Source: Micromonospora sp. WMMD1155
GTDB lineage: Bacteria > Actinomycetota > Actinomycetes > Mycobacteriales > Micromonosporaceae
Length of the DNA: 64,000 nucleotides
Direction of reading: 5' to 3'
NCBI RefSeq assembly: GCF_029581275.1
Contig: NZ_CP120742.1
Span: 1,028,501-1,092,500 of the forward strand
The position numbers and the translations under genes were made by a program. Under the pieces are notes generated by a model. It did not search any database. It was given only the letters and a program-made list of their open reading frames with translations, and had not been told where the DNA came from. How positions within the stretch are numbered: the first letter of the stretch is position 1; every line of letters starts with the position of its first letter. Below, in pieces: positions 20,576 through 30,252 of this stretch.

Positions 20576-21220
20576 TCACCACTCCGGGTCACCGGTGCGC
20601 GGCGGGCGCAGCGTCGCCACCGGGGCGGACCACCGGCGTCGTAGGGCGATCAGGCGTAGCCCGAACACCAGGACGGCGGCGGCGGTGAGCGGCACCGGCC
20701 CGGTCTGGTCGGTGGCGTACAGGAGCACCACGAGGATCGAGCCGGCCAGCGCGGCCAGCGCGTAGATCTCCCGGCGCAGCACGACGGGGATCTCGGCGGT
20801 GAGCAGGTCGCGGCCGAGCCCGCCGCCGATCGCGGTCAGCATGCCGATCAGGCATGCGCCGACCGCCGGCACCTGGGCGTCGAGCGCCTTCAGCGTGCCG
20901 GTTACGGTGAACAGTGCCAGACCGGCCGCGTCCAGCACCAGGACCGTGGTGCGCAGTCGGGCCAGTTGCGGGTGCAGCCAGAAGACGGCGAGTGCGGTGA
21001 TCGCGGCGGTGGCCGCGTACCGCCAGTCGGCGAAGGCCAGTGGTGGGACCTCGTCGATGACCAGGTCCCGGAGGATCCCGCCGCCGAGGGCGGCGACGAA
21101 GCCGACGAAGGCGACGCCGAAGAGGTCGAGTCGCTTGGCCACCGCCGCCGAGGCGCCGGACGCGGCGAACACCGCCACCCCGGTCAGGTCGGCGAGGAGC
21201 AGGGCGGTGGAGGTGGTCAC
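20576..21220 (-). CDS. Trimeric intracellular cation channel family (TRIC/UPF0126) protein
   Basis: 214 aa integral membrane protein with about seven helices in two repeats. Each repeat carries the glycine-rich signature: ALGGGILRDLVID and AIGGGLGRDLLTAEIPVV. Family members are bacterial relatives of TRIC K+ channels; YicG of E. coli belongs here and has been linked to glycine uptake. The substrate is not evident from sequence. Confidence 0.92.
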   Translation of the reverse strand: MTTSTALLLADLTGVAVFAASGASAAVAKRLDLFGVAFVGFVAALGGGILRDLVIDEVPPLAFADWRYAATAAITALAVFWLHPQLARLRTTVLVLDAAGLALFTVTGTLKALDAQVPAVGACLIGMLTAIGGGLGRDLLTAEIPVVLRREIYALAALAGSILVVLLYATDQTGPVPLTAAAVLVFGLRLIALRRRWSAPVATLRPPRTGDPEW

Positions 21221-21260
21221 CGCCGCAGGCTACGTCGCCGGCCGGGAGGCCGGCCCGCGT

Positions 21261-21479
21261 TCACTCGCGGTACGAGTCGTAGATCTCCTTGCACTTGGGG
21301 CAGACCGGCGAACCCGGCTTGGCCGCCTTGGTGACCGGGAACGTCTCGCCGCAGAGCGCGACGACGAATGTGCCCATGACGGCACTCTCGGCGATCTTCT
21401 CCTTGCGGACGTAGTGGAACATCTCGGGACCGGTGTCGGCGTCCTTCAGCTCCGGACGCTCGAGAACCTCTGTGCTCAC
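21261..21479 (-). CDS. DUF3039 protein
   Basis: 72 aa from GTG 21479 with GGAGGT 6 bases upstream (the frame stays open to 21584 but has no better start). One Cys in VALCGETF and the pair CPKCKEIYD form a likely zinc knuckle. The family is conserved in actinobacteria without known function. Confidence 0.87.
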   Translation of the reverse strand: MSTEVLERPELKDADTGPEMFHYVRKEKIAESAVMGTFVVALCGETFPVTKAAKPGSPVCPKCKEIYDSYRE

Positions 21480-21567
21480 GTCTGCACCTCCAACCGCCAA
21501 GTTTGGCAGGTCATCACGGCCGGGTCCACTTGAGGCCGGCGGACACCCGACCCCGTACGGTGCCAAC

Positions 21568-22503
21568 GTGACTGACTTTCGCATCAGCTACGGCACCGAG
21601 GTCGCCGAAGCCCTGCGCGACGGCCGGCCCGTCGTCGCCCTGGAGAGCACCATCGTCTCGCACGGCCTCCCCCGGCCGGAGAACCTGCGGGTGGCCCGGG
21701 AGATCGAGCAGGCGGTTCGGGACGCCGGGGCCGTTCCGGCGACGATCGGAATGATCCGCGGCGAGTTGGTGGTCGGCCTCGACGATGCCCGACTGACCCG
21801 CCTCGCCACCGTCGACGGAGTGACCAAGCTCTCGGTCCGCGACCTCGCTGTGGCGGCGGCGACCGGGGCGGACGGCGCGACGACGGTGGCCGCGACCAGC
21901 GCGGTGGCCGCCGCGGCCGGCATCGGGGTGTTCGCCACCGGCGGGCTGGGTGGCGTGCACCGGGAGGCGGCACACACCTTCGACGAGTCGGCGGACCTGA
22001 CCACCCTCGCCCAGACCCCCATCGCGGTGGTCTGTGCCGGGGTCAAGTCGATTCTCGACGTGGGCGCGACGCTGGAACGCCTGGAGACCCTCGGCGTCGC
22101 CGTGGTCGGTTACCGCACGCGCCGGTTCCCCGGTTTCTACCTCACCGACGCCGGTTTCGACCTGGACTGGTCGGTGGACTCACCGGAGCAGGTCGCCGCC
22201 GTTCTCGCCGCCCGGGACGAGCACGCCGTGCACACCGGCGGGCTGCTCGTCGCCAACCCGCTGCCGGTCGACGAGCAGCTCGACCCGGAGCTGCACGACC
22301 GGACACTCACCGAGGGCCTGGCCCTGCTGGAGCGCGACGGCATCACCGGGAAGGCGGTCACGCCGTACCTGTTGGCGCACTTCCACTCGGCAACCGAGGG
22401 CGCGAGCCTGGCGGTGAACGTCCGGATCATCCTGCGCAACGCCGACCTGGCCGCGCGGATCGCGGTCGCCGCGGCGGCCCGCAGCACCACCGTCCCGGCG
22501 TGA
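21568..22503 (+). CDS. psuG: Pseudouridine-5'-phosphate glycosidase
   Basis: PsuG cleaves pseudouridine 5'-phosphate to uracil and ribose 5-phosphate (reversible in vitro). 311 aa from GTG 21568. Family motifs: [16 protein letters not shown] near the N-terminus, [19 protein letters not shown] and [16 protein letters not shown] at the end. No good ribosome site precedes the start, so leaderless translation is possible. psuK overlaps it by 4 bases, so the operon catabolises pseudouridine from RNA turnover. Confidence 0.95.
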   Translation: MTDFRISYGTEVAEALRDGRPVVALESTIVSHGLPRPENLRVAREIEQAVRDAGAVPATIGMIRGELVVGLDDARLTRLATVDGVTKLSVRDLAVAAATGADGATTVAATSAVAAAAGIGVFATGGLGGVHREAAHTFDESADLTTLAQTPIAVVCAGVKSILDVGATLERLETLGVAVVGYRTRRFPGFYLTDAGFDLDWSVDSPEQVAAVLAARDEHAVHTGGLLVANPLPVDEQLDPELHDRTLTEGLALLERDGITGKAVTPYLLAHFHSATEGASLAVNVRIILRNADLAARIAVAAAARSTTVPA

Positions 22504-23399
22504 CGCGACCGGCCCGGCTGGTCGTCGTCGGCGACGTGATCACCGACGTGGTGGCCGTGCTGTCCGGGCCCCTCGCGGCCGGCTCGGACACCGGGGCGGA
22601 GATCAGCCTCGGCGGCGGCGGCCAGGCGGCCAACACCGCAGCCTGGATCGCCGCCCAACGGGTGGACGTCACGCTCGTCGGCGCTGTCGGTGACGACGAC
22701 GCGGGGCGGGACCGGGTGGCCGAGCTGACCCGGGCGGGCGTCGACTGCGCGGTCGAGCGGATCGAGGGCGTACCCACCGGCACGGTCATCGTGTTGGCGG
22801 CCGACGACGAGCGGAGCATGGTCAGCCAGCGGGGCGCGAACCTGCGGCTGAGCGGCGCGCACGTCGAGCGGGCCATCGCCGCGGCGCCCGACGCCGGGCA
22901 TCTGCACCTGTCCGCGTACACCCTGCTGGACGCCGGGTCGCGCGGCGCGGGCCTGCGGGCGTTGGCCGCGGCGCGCGAGCGTGGGCTCACCATCAGCGTC
23001 GACGCGGCCTCCGCGGCGCCGCTGCGGCGGGTCGGTGCGGCGGTGTTCCTGAGTTGGGTACGCGACATCGACCTGTTGCTGGTCAACGCGGACGAGGCGA
23101 CGGCGCTCGCCGGTGGGCTGGACCCGGCGGCGCAGGGGCGGGTGTTGTCGGCGACGGCCCGGCGGGTGGTGGTCAAGCGGGGCGCGGCGGGCGCGGTCTG
23201 GGTCGACCGCAGCGCGGCGGTCCACGCGGTCGCCGCCCGCCGGACGGCGGTGGTGGACGTCACGGGTGCGGGCGACGCCTTCGCGGCCGGGCTGCTCACC
23301 GCGTGGCTGGCGGGAGCCGGCCCGGCGGCGGCGCTGAACCGCGCCACCGACCTGGGGGCGTTGGCCGTCTCCACCGCCGGCGCACGCCCACAGCCCTGA
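22500..23399 (+). CDS. psuK: PfkB-family carbohydrate kinase, probable pseudouridine kinase
   Basis: 299 aa ribokinase-like protein. It has the sugar-binding N-terminus [11 protein letters not shown], the [10 protein letters not shown] glycine motif and the PfkB signature [21 protein letters not shown] with catalytic Asp. The start GTG overlaps the psuG stop (GTGA), implying coupled translation. Context indicates it phosphorylates pseudouridine, the substrate step before PsuG; from sequence alone another nucleoside or sugar is possible. Confidence 0.88.
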   Translation: MTRPARLVVVGDVITDVVAVLSGPLAAGSDTGAEISLGGGGQAANTAAWIAAQRVDVTLVGAVGDDDAGRDRVAELTRAGVDCAVERIEGVPTGTVIVLAADDERSMVSQRGANLRLSGAHVERAIAAAPDAGHLHLSAYTLLDAGSRGAGLRALAAARERGLTISVDAASAAPLRRVGAAVFLSWVRDIDLLLVNADEATALAGGLDPAAQGRVLSATARRVVVKRGAAGAVWVDRSAAVHAVAARRTAVVDVTGAGDAFAAGLLTAWLAGAGPAAALNRATDLGALAVSTAGARPQP

Positions 23400-23404
23400 C
23401 GGTA

Positions 23405-23436
23405 CGAGCCCTGGCCCGTTCGCGGGTCAGGGCTCG
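23405..23436. terminator. Hairpin between psuK and DUF3099
   Basis: CGAGCCCTG at 23405-23413 pairs with CAGGGCTCG at 23428-23436, with an inner CCCG-TTCG-CGGG extension. It overlaps the stop codon of the convergent DUF3099 gene. Confidence 0.65.
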
Positions 23437-23786
23437 GCGTCGATGATCTTGTGGGGGCGCTCCTCGGCCGTCAGGCTCATCGGCGGGGTGTCGTCCCGCC
23501 GACGGGGGTGGAACCGGTTGGCCAGCCGGTGCTCCTCCTTCGGCGGCCGGTCGTTGGCCAGCAGCACGGCCAGCCAGGGGATGAGCACCATGCCGAGGCC
23601 GCACAGCGGCAGCCAGAGCCAGAGCAGTGGGGCGTTCGCACCGACCAGGATCGCGCCGACGACGATGCACAGCACGCGGATGCCCATCATCAGGACATAG
23701 CGGCGCTGGCGACTGTTGAGCTGATCGTCCTGGCTGCGCGAGGCGTCGGTGATCAGAATCGGCTGGTACGCCTGCCGCTTCACCAT
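23427..23786 (-). CDS. DUF3099 small membrane protein
   Basis: 119 aa with a strong GGAGGAGG site before the ATG at 23786. The start contains the family signature ILITDASRSQDDQ; two transmembrane helices follow (about 32-75), then a charged cytoplasmic tail. Conserved in actinobacteria, function unknown. Confidence 0.85.
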   Translation of the reverse strand: MVKRQAYQPILITDASRSQDDQLNSRQRRYVLMMGIRVLCIVVGAILVGANAPLLWLWLPLCGLGMVLIPWLAVLLANDRPPKEEHRLANRFHPRRRDDTPPMSLTAEERPHKIIDAEP

Positions 23787-23889
23787 GGACCTCCTCCAAG
23801 GGATTACGCCTCATCCTGTCACCGTCAGGCCGCGAACAGCCACCTTCACGCCGTCCCGGTGCGTGTTACGTGCGTGGTACGCTCCGATC

Positions 23890-24177
23890 GTGGGCAGCAG
23901 GTTCAGCTTCACCGACGAGGCGTTGGCCAACCTGAGGGTCTACGACGTCACGCCCGGGGAAGTCTGGGAGGCGCTGCACAGCGCCCGACGGGTCATCCGC
24001 CATCTGGGCGACGACGTGATGGTGGTCTACGCCGCCGCCCGTCGGGGCCGCCGACTGGCGGTGCTGCTCGCCGAGGCCGATGGCACCGACAACGACTGGG
24101 ACATCCTCTCCGCCCGTGAGCTGAGCGACGCCGAGTCCAAGCGCTACGACGAGGCCGTACGGAGAGACCGCCGATGA
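23890..24177 (+). CDS. Small BrnT/RelE-like protein, putative toxin of a type II TA pair
   Basis: 95 aa from GTG 23890; TACGCT ends 6 bases before it, so the transcript may be leaderless. The layout (SRFSFTDEALANLR, then RRVIRHLGDDVMVVYAAARRGRRLAVLLAEA, then ISARELSDAESKRYDEAVRR) recalls BrnT-type RelE-fold proteins, where the final Ar-Lxx-E helix is typical. The next gene, a ribbon-helix-helix protein, overlaps by 4 bases. Toxin-first order also fits BrnTA. Function is inferred from architecture and context only. Confidence 0.65.
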   Translation: MGSRFSFTDEALANLRVYDVTPGEVWEALHSARRVIRHLGDDVMVVYAAARRGRRLAVLLAEADGTDNDWDILSARELSDAESKRYDEAVRRDRR

Positions 24178-24503
24178 GGGGGGCCGTGACGATGCACCGA
24201 AACGACGCGACCAAGCAGTTCCACAGCGGCGACGACCGGATCGCCGATCTGATCGACGAGAGCCCGGCGGTGGACCTCCCCACCCCCGACACGGACGTGC
24301 CGATGGTCAGCCGGTCGGTCCGGCTGCCGCTGGACACCTACGAGCGGGTGCGCGCCGCCGCCGACGCCCGGGGCATCGGCGTCACCACCCTGATGCGCCA
24401 GTGGATCGAGGCTGGCCTGGCCGACCTGGACGACTCGGCCACCGTCTCGCTCGCCGACGTCCGGCGCGCGCTGGCCTCGCTGGCGCACCCCACCGCCGCC
24501 TGA
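24174..24503 (+). CDS. Ribbon-helix-helix (CopG-like) protein, putative antitoxin
   Basis: 109 aa starting at the ATG that overlaps the upstream stop (ATGA). Residues about 43-90 (VSRSVRLPLDTYERVRAAADA, then TTLMRQWIEAGLADLD) form a CopG/Arc-type DNA-binding fold: a basic strand with alternating residues, then two helices. The acidic N-terminal 40 residues could contact the partner. It probably represses its own operon. It converges with the next gene at 3 bases. Confidence 0.75.
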   Translation: MRGAVTMHRNDATKQFHSGDDRIADLIDESPAVDLPTPDTDVPMVSRSVRLPLDTYERVRAAADARGIGVTTLMRQWIEAGLADLDDSATVSLADVRRALASLAHPTAA

Positions 24504-24506
24504 GCG

Positions 24507-25082
24507 TCAGCCCTTCTCCGCCTTCGCCGCCGCCTTCATCTGCTGCTTGTACTCCCGCACCCGGCGCAGCGAGTCGACGTCGGTGACGTCGGCCACCGAC
24601 CGGTACGCGCCCGGGTCGCCGTACCCGCCGGCGGCCTGCCGCCAGTCCTGCGGGGTCACCCCGAACCGCTTGCCGAGCAGGGCCACGAAGATCTGCGCCT
24701 TCTGCTTGCCGAAACCGGGCAGCCCGGCCACCCGGCGCAGCAACTCCGGACCGTCGGCCACCCCGTCCCAGAGCAACGCCGCGTCCCCGTCGTAGCGCTC
24801 CACCAGCACCCGGCAGACGTCCTGCACCCGGGCCGCCATCGCCTTCGGGAACCGGTGCAACGCGGGCGGCTGGGCGAAGATCGCGACGAGCGCCTCCGGG
24901 TCGTACCCGGCCAACTCCCCCGCGTCCAGGTCATGACCGAGCCGCTGCGTCAGCACGTACGGCGAGGAGAACGCCTTCTCCATCGGCACCTGCTGGTCGA
25001 GCACCATGCCGAGGAGCAGGGCCAGTGGGCTGCGCTCCAGCAGCCGGTTGGCCTCGGGGTCGATGGGCAGAACGAGCGTCAT
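24507..25082 (-). CDS. HhH-GPD-type base excision repair-like protein
   Basis: 191 aa from ATG 25082; an alternative ATG at 25091 has the poorer spacing. The helix-hairpin-helix segment is VAGLPGFGKQKAQIFVALLG (about 125-144), and the fold resembles the Ogg/EndoIII superfamily. The catalytic Lys/Asp pair of true glycosylases is not obvious, and this actinobacterial subgroup is shorter than AlkA or Nth. It may act in DNA base repair. Confidence 0.85.
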   Translation of the reverse strand: MTLVLPIDPEANRLLERSPLALLLGMVLDQQVPMEKAFSSPYVLTQRLGHDLDAGELAGYDPEALVAIFAQPPALHRFPKAMAARVQDVCRVLVERYDGDAALLWDGVADGPELLRRVAGLPGFGKQKAQIFVALLGKRFGVTPQDWRQAAGGYGDPGAYRSVADVTDVDSLRRVREYKQQMKAAAKAEKG

Positions 25083-25214
25083 GCGGACCATCCTGCCTGT
25101 TCGCTCGGATGGGGGTGAACAACAGCCCTGACGTCGGCGGGTTTCGTCGGCCGCGTAGCTGGGACTGGAGACATGTTGCCGATACTGTCGGTGAGTCCTT
25201 GGAAGGAGGTGGCC

Positions 25215-26804
25215 GTGCCTAGCTTGGAGAGGCCCCGGGTCGAGTACCGCACGCCGGAGGATCTGGTGCGTGACGTCACCGCCGGACTGGTGCGGATCCC
25301 GCCCTTCCAGCGATCCTTCAAGTGGGAAGCGGCGGACATCGTCCGACTGTTCGACAGTCTGCTACGCGGCTTCCCGATCGGAAATCTGCTGCTGTGGCGG
25401 CGTCCGGCGCCGGCGCAACGCCTCCAGGTCGGCCCGCTGGAAGTTGTGGCGCCCGAGACGGCCGCAGCTCTTTGGGTTGTCGATGGCCAGCAGCGCATCG
25501 TCTCTCTCGTTGGTGCTCTGACCCGGGCGGACCGCTCGGTCGACCCACGGTTCCGGGTCCATCTCGACCTGGATGCGGGCGAGTTTCACACCATCGGCAA
25601 CCGTCAACGGCCGCCGCGTTCCTGGGTACCGGTCAGCTCCCTGCTGGACACTGCGGTCCTGCTCCGGTGGATGCGGGACAACTCCGAGTGGCTTTCCGAG
25701 GATCAACTCGCCCTCGCTGATCAGGCAGCAAAGGCGATACGTGAGTACCAGATTCCGACATACATCGTTCATTCGGCGGATGAGGAGGCCCTGCTCGAAA
25801 TCTTCACCCGGATGAACACCACGGGGAAGCGGCTCACCAAGTCCGAAGTCTTTCAGGCGTTGCACACTGGTGCCGTCAGTGACGAGCTGAGCAGCTTGCA
25901 TGGCCTGGGCCAGGTTCCGGCCACGCTCGGATTCGGAACGCTCGACGACCGGCTGGCCTTGCGCTGCATCCTTGCGTATCGGGGCGGCGACATCTTCCGA
26001 GAGGACTTCCGGCAGGAGTTCGGCCCTCAGGACGACCCGGCGGAGACGCTGCGGGAGGTGGCCGCCCGACTGCGGGAGGCTGTCGAATTCCTGCGCGGCG
26101 AGTGCGGCATCCCGCACATTCGACTCTTGCCCTACTCACACGTACTGCCGATCCTGGTCCGGTTCATTCGATTGCACGGAACACCGGCCGGCCGACCAGC
26201 GACCTTGCTGCGACGCTGGGTCTGGCGCAGTGCTGTCGCGGGCACCCGAGCCCGTGGGATCAGCGTTGCCGACGTCCGTAATCAGGTGGACTCGGTTGAC
26301 GCACCCGACGCGCTAACGGCTGCGTCCAACGTGTTGCGGCAAGTGCAATCCTTCCCCGACTTCTCGGCGGAGTTGGACAAGGTCCACTTCAACCATGCGA
26401 TGACCAAACTCAACACTCTGGGACTACTCTCGGCCGAGCCACGCGATCTCAACAGCGGCGAGATCATCGACATCTCCCGCCTGTTGGAACAGGGCAGTCC
26501 GTTACGGCCGCTGCTGCCCGACGGCAGCGGCTCCGCCCTGGGTACGATCGCCAACCGTTTCGTGCTTCCGCCCGGGGAACGTGTCACCCGCGCAGCCCTC
26601 GTGGGCGCTTCCACGGCCGTCGCGGCCAGCCATCTGATCACCGAGGACGCCCGGCGTCTGGCACTGCGCGACGACTGGGCCGGCTTCCTGGATCTGCGGG
26701 CTCAGGAGTGCTCCAGGACCATCACCGGCCACGTCAACCGGATGGCCGAGTGGGGTGCACGGGACGGACGATCACTCACGGACATACTGCGGACGGCCGC
26801 GTGA
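25215..26804 (+). CDS. DUF262 (ParB/GmrS-like) domain protein
   Basis: 529 aa from GTG 25215 with an ideal AGGAGG site. DUF262 signatures are clear: PPFQRSFKWEAADIVRLFDS near residue 30, LPIGNLLLW-type FPIGNLLLWRR, WVVDGQQRIVSL (DGQQR, NTPase-like) and IFTRMNTTGKRLTKSEVFQA. The C-terminal ~200 residues lack an obvious HNH/DUF1524 nuclease, unlike GmrSD. DUF262 proteins act in modification-dependent restriction and several phage defence systems. The next gene, HipA-like, begins 1 base after the stop, so they form one operon. The DNA is somewhat less GC-rich than the core genes. Confidence 0.88.
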   Translation: MPSLERPRVEYRTPEDLVRDVTAGLVRIPPFQRSFKWEAADIVRLFDSLLRGFPIGNLLLWRRPAPAQRLQVGPLEVVAPETAAALWVVDGQQRIVSLVGALTRADRSVDPRFRVHLDLDAGEFHTIGNRQRPPRSWVPVSSLLDTAVLLRWMRDNSEWLSEDQLALADQAAKAIREYQIPTYIVHSADEEALLEIFTRMNTTGKRLTKSEVFQALHTGAVSDELSSLHGLGQVPATLGFGTLDDRLALRCILAYRGGDIFREDFRQEFGPQDDPAETLREVAARLREAVEFLRGECGIPHIRLLPYSHVLPILVRFIRLHGTPAGRPATLLRRWVWRSAVAGTRARGISVADVRNQVDSVDAPDALTAASNVLRQVQSFPDFSAELDKVHFNHAMTKLNTLGLLSAEPRDLNSGEIIDISRLLEQGSPLRPLLPDGSGSALGTIANRFVLPPGERVTRAALVGASTAVAASHLITEDARRLALRDDWAGFLDLRAQECSRTITGHVNRMAEWGARDGRSLTDILRTAA

Positions 26805-26805
26805 C

Positions 26806-28001
26806 ATGACCGGAACGACAGCCGAGGTGCGGCTACACGGCCGTCGGGTGGGCGAACTTCAGTTTCACCAGGGCGGATCCGAATTCATCTACGACGATGA
26901 CCTCTCCTCGCCCGACCACCGGGTTCTCGGCCAGATCTTCGAGGACGATCCCCGGTCGGTCAGACGCACCCGGGTTGGCCTGCCCCCCTGGTTCGCCAAC
27001 CTGCTGCCCGAGGGCGCTTTGCGTCGCCAGATCGTTCGTGAACTCGGGGGCGGCAGAGTGGGGGACTTCACCCTGCTGCTCAGAGTGGGCAGCAACCTGC
27101 CGGGTGCCGTCACCGTGCACGCCGACAGCGAGCCGAAGGACGACTTTCCTCCGGAGACGGGTCAGCTCGACCATCCGCTGCGCCACTCGTTGGCCGGTGT
27201 GCAGCTCAAATATTCGATCTCAACCGACCGGCTCGCCGTACCAGTGAGCGGACAGGGCGGTTGGTGGATCGTGAAGCTGCCCGACCAGGGTCTGCGTGAC
27301 CTGCCCGCCAACGAATACCTGACGATGAGTTGGTTGGCTGCAGCCGGATTCCCGGTGCCGGCGGTGCATCTCCTGCGGGCCGATGAGGTCAAGGGTCTGC
27401 CCGACGGCCTGGTCCGCCCGACCGATCTCGTCTACGTCATCCAACGGTTTGACCGCGCCCCTGGCGAACGCATCCACGTGGAGGACTTCGCCCAGGTCGT
27501 GGACGTCGAACCCATGTTCAAGTACAGCGAGTCGGGTGCCTCGTACGACAGTCTCGCCGCCGCATCCGGCAACTGACCGGGGACGAGGGCTACCACGACT
27601 TCATCGCTCGTCTCGCCGCCCTGCTGATCGTGGGCAATACGGATGGGCATCTGAAGAACTGGGCGATCAGGTACGCGGACGGACGGACCCCGCACCTCGC
27701 TCCTGTTTACGACTTCCACTCTTTATCGGTCTACTCCACCTACCGTTGGGCGCCACTGGCGCTCAGCCTGGATGGAGAGGTGGTACCGAGCGCTGTCACC
27801 GGCGATCACTTTCGGCGGCTGGCGGAGCGGGCTGGCGCGGACCCGGAGCGGACATTCGACACGGTGGCGCAGACCGTGGCACGGCTGCGTTCGACGTGGG
27901 ATGCGGTCATGGCAGGCGAGGCCCGGGTGCGATTCAACGCGTTGGCGGACCATTACACCGAGCGACTCGGCACCCTGGCGCTCTGCAACTCAGACGGCTG
28001 A
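26806..28001 (+). pseudogene. HipA-like serine/threonine kinase gene broken by a single frameshift
   Basis: The first frame (26806-27576, 256 aa) carries the HipA N-terminal part: FANLLPEGALRRQ, LLRVGSNLPGAVTV, HSLAGVQLKYS and the NEYLTMSWLAAAGF helix. It then stops, but the +2 frame continues the family without loss: RQLTGDEGYHDFIARLAALL, the catalytic GNTDGHLKNW and PVYDFHSLS (DFG-like), ending at 28001. One missing base around 27555-27565, in a run of GCC/CGC triplets, explains it; restored, the protein would be about 398 aa, a normal HipA length. HipA kinases phosphorylate tRNA synthetases or related targets as toxins. No HipB-like HTH gene is adjacent; the DUF262 gene is the only operon partner. 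The break may be real decay or a sequencing error. Confidence 0.85.
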
Positions 28002-28146
28002 TCCGCCCTACGACCCGACCGTTCAGGTACGACGATGCACACGCAGCACCTGGCTGCCACGTCGATCATTCTCGGTTGGCACCGCTGGCGGCACGGATCT
28101 GCCGGGTGGCGCTGACCCGGGGCGCGACGGGGGGCAGGATGTCGGG

Positions 28147-29631
28147 GTGGACGAACACGACATGCTGCTCTCCCCCGCCGGTGTCGACGCGCTGCGCACC
28201 GCGCTGACCCGGGCCGGTTTCACCGGCCACGGCATCGCCGAGAGGTTGGGCGCGCAGGCGACCGCCGCGGTCGCCCGCAACGACTACCGGGCCGCGCTGC
28301 GCGCCACCGAGGACGGCGACCCGCTGGGCACGCTGATCCGGGTGTTCATCTGCGACCAGACCGAGCCCGAGGCGGCGGTGGCCGCCGCGCTGACGCCGTT
28401 GAGCATCGAGGAGGCGTTGGCCGGCGGGCTGGTCGAGCGGTACGGCGACGGGCTGCGCGCCGGCGTCGACCTGGAGCCGTACGGGGACGAGTGGTGGGTG
28501 CTCGCCGACGTGCCGGCCAGCGCCCGCCCGGGTCGCCCGTTGCACGCCGAGCACGTGCTCGGCGTCGGCGGCGCGACCCACACCCTGATCGGCGCGACCA
28601 TGCGCCGGCCGGTCGGCACGGCACTGGACCTGGGCACCGGCTCCGGCGTCCAGGCCCTGCACCTGGCCACCCACGCCGACTCGGTGACCGCCACCGACCT
28701 CTCCGAGCGGGCGCTGCGCTTCGCCGCGACCACCGCCGCCCTCAACGGCCAGGACTGGGAACTGCTGCGCGGCGACCTGGTCGCCCCGGTGGCCGGCCGG
28801 CGCTTCGACCTGGTGGTGAGCAACCCGCCGTTCGTGGTCGGCCCGGGTACGACCACGCACGTCTACCGCGACTCCGGCCGGGTCGGTGACGCGATCGGCG
28901 CCGAACTGGCCGCCGCCGCCCCGGGTCTGCTCACCGAGGGCGGCACCATGCAGTACCTCGCGAACTGGGTGCACGTCGCCGGTGAGCAGTGGGACGAGCG
29001 GGTGGCCGGCTGGTTCGCCGGCACCGGCCTGGACGCCTGGGTCATCCAGCGTGAGGTGGCCGACCCGATGGCGTACGTCGACCTGTGGCTCACCGACGTC
29101 GGCGAGACCGCCGACCCGCAGCGGATGGCCGCCTGGCTGGACTGGTTCGACGCGCACAAGGTGGAGGGGATCGGCTTCGGCATCGTGTCGCTGCGCCGGG
29201 GCGGGCACGCCGACCCGGTGGTGCGGGTGGAGGACCTGCGCCAGCGGGTGCAGCCACCGCTGGGCGACCAGATCGCCGCCTGGTTCGACCGCCAGGACTT
29301 CCTCCGGGTACGCGACACCGAGGCGCTGCTCGCCGAGCGCTACCGGGCCGCCGAGGGCCTCCAACTGCGGCAGGAGGCCACCATGGGCGACGAGGGCTGG
29401 GCGGTTGACCGGCAGGTCCTCGCGATGCCGCACGGCCTGCGCTGGACCGAGGAGATCGACCCGCTGGTGTTGGCGCTCGTCGGTGGCGCCGACGGCCGGT
29501 TGCCGCTGCGTGACCAGCTCGCCCTGCTCGCCGCCGCGCACGATGTCGAGCCCGACGAGATGGCCGAGGCCGCCGGCCCGATCGTGGCGCACCTGGTGGA
29601 GCGCGGCTTCATCGAGCGGGTGACCGCGTGA
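28147..29631 (+). CDS. Class I SAM-dependent methyltransferase with NPPF motif
   Basis: 494 aa from GTG 28147 (AGGA 7 bases upstream); the frame is open further 5' but overlaps the HipA remnant. An N-terminal helical domain (about 1-140) precedes the SAM core: [17 protein letters not shown] (motif I), [13 protein letters not shown] (acidic loop) and [10 protein letters not shown] (NPPF motif IV, as in enzymes that methylate amide or ring nitrogens, e.g. HemK and RsmC). A C-terminal winged-helix-like region follows. The target, protein glutamine or RNA, is undetermined. The preceding 145 bases show no gene. Confidence 0.88.
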   Translation: MDEHDMLLSPAGVDALRTALTRAGFTGHGIAERLGAQATAAVARNDYRAALRATEDGDPLGTLIRVFICDQTEPEAAVAAALTPLSIEEALAGGLVERYGDGLRAGVDLEPYGDEWWVLADVPASARPGRPLHAEHVLGVGGATHTLIGATMRRPVGTALDLGTGSGVQALHLATHADSVTATDLSERALRFAATTAALNGQDWELLRGDLVAPVAGRRFDLVVSNPPFVVGPGTTTHVYRDSGRVGDAIGAELAAAAPGLLTEGGTMQYLANWVHVAGEQWDERVAGWFAGTGLDAWVIQREVADPMAYVDLWLTDVGETADPQRMAAWLDWFDAHKVEGIGFGIVSLRRGGHADPVVRVEDLRQRVQPPLGDQIAAWFDRQDFLRVRDTEALLAERYRAAEGLQLRQEATMGDEGWAVDRQVLAMPHGLRWTEEIDPLVLALVGGADGRLPLRDQLALLAAAHDVEPDEMAEAAGPIVAHLVERGFIERVTA

Positions 29632-29689
29632 GGCGGACGACGGGCTCGACCGCGGCGGGCGTCGGGGCGGGCCCGGCGGTGATCGGCTG

Positions 29690-30112
29690 ATGCGGGCGGT
29701 GGTGCAGACCGTCGGACGGGCCGGCGTGACAGTGGACGGCGACGTTGTCGGCGCGATCGAGAACGGCCTGCTGGTGCTGCTGGGGGTGACCCACACCGAC
29801 ACCCTCCAGATCGCCCAGACGATGGCCCGCAAGGTGCACGAGCTGCGCATCCTGGACGGCGAGCGGTCCGCCGCCGACACCGGCGCGCCGATCCTGGTGG
29901 TCAGTCAGTTCACCCTCTACGGCGACGCGCGCAAGGGGCGCCGCCCGAGCTGGACGGCGGCGGCCCCCGCCGAGGTGGCCGAACCACTGGTGACCGCCGT
30001 GGTCGACGCGCTACGCGAGCGCGGCGCGACTGTCGAGACCGGCCGCTTCCGCGCCCACATGCTCGTGGAAAGCGTCAATATCGGTCCCCAAACCCTCCTC
30101 CTAGACCTCTAA
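29690..30112 (+). CDS. dtd: D-aminoacyl-tRNA deacylase
   Basis: Dtd hydrolyses D-aminoacyl-tRNA (and Gly-tRNA-Ala), a chirality check in translation. 140 aa, slightly short but complete. It starts [17 protein letters not shown] and has the two diagnostic motifs: [15 protein letters not shown] (SQxTLYG) and [12 protein letters not shown] (NxGPxT, here as N-I-G-P-Q-T). It follows the methyltransferase gene by 58 bases. Confidence 0.96.
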   Translation: MRAVVQTVGRAGVTVDGDVVGAIENGLLVLLGVTHTDTLQIAQTMARKVHELRILDGERSAADTGAPILVVSQFTLYGDARKGRRPSWTAAAPAEVAEPLVTAVVDALRERGATVETGRFRAHMLVESVNIGPQTLLLDL

Positions 30113-30135
30113 CCCCCTCCCCCACCCCTCCCCAG

Positions 30136-30204
30136 CCCGGTTGATCATGAGGTTGGCGGGCCCTTTGAAGATCGAATCGCCGGTCAACCTCATGATCAAC
30201 CGGG
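30136..30204. repeat. Long palindrome, family B, between dtd and spo0M
   Basis: Perfect 20-bp arms at 30136-30155 and 30185-30204 (core GTTGATCATGAGGTTG) flank a 29-base loop. It lies between convergent genes, where it could terminate transcription in both directions. Similar elements with different sequence occur at 57738 and 62281. Confidence 0.8.
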
Positions 30205-30252
30205 GACAGTCGGCGGGGCGGGTGGCGCGCGCGTGGGTGGGAGTAGGTCGGG

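Noticed and set aside
26806-28001. Programmed ribosomal frameshift in the HipA-like gene
   Set aside because: No slippery heptamer or downstream pseudoknot is apparent; a simple missing base in a GCC run explains it.
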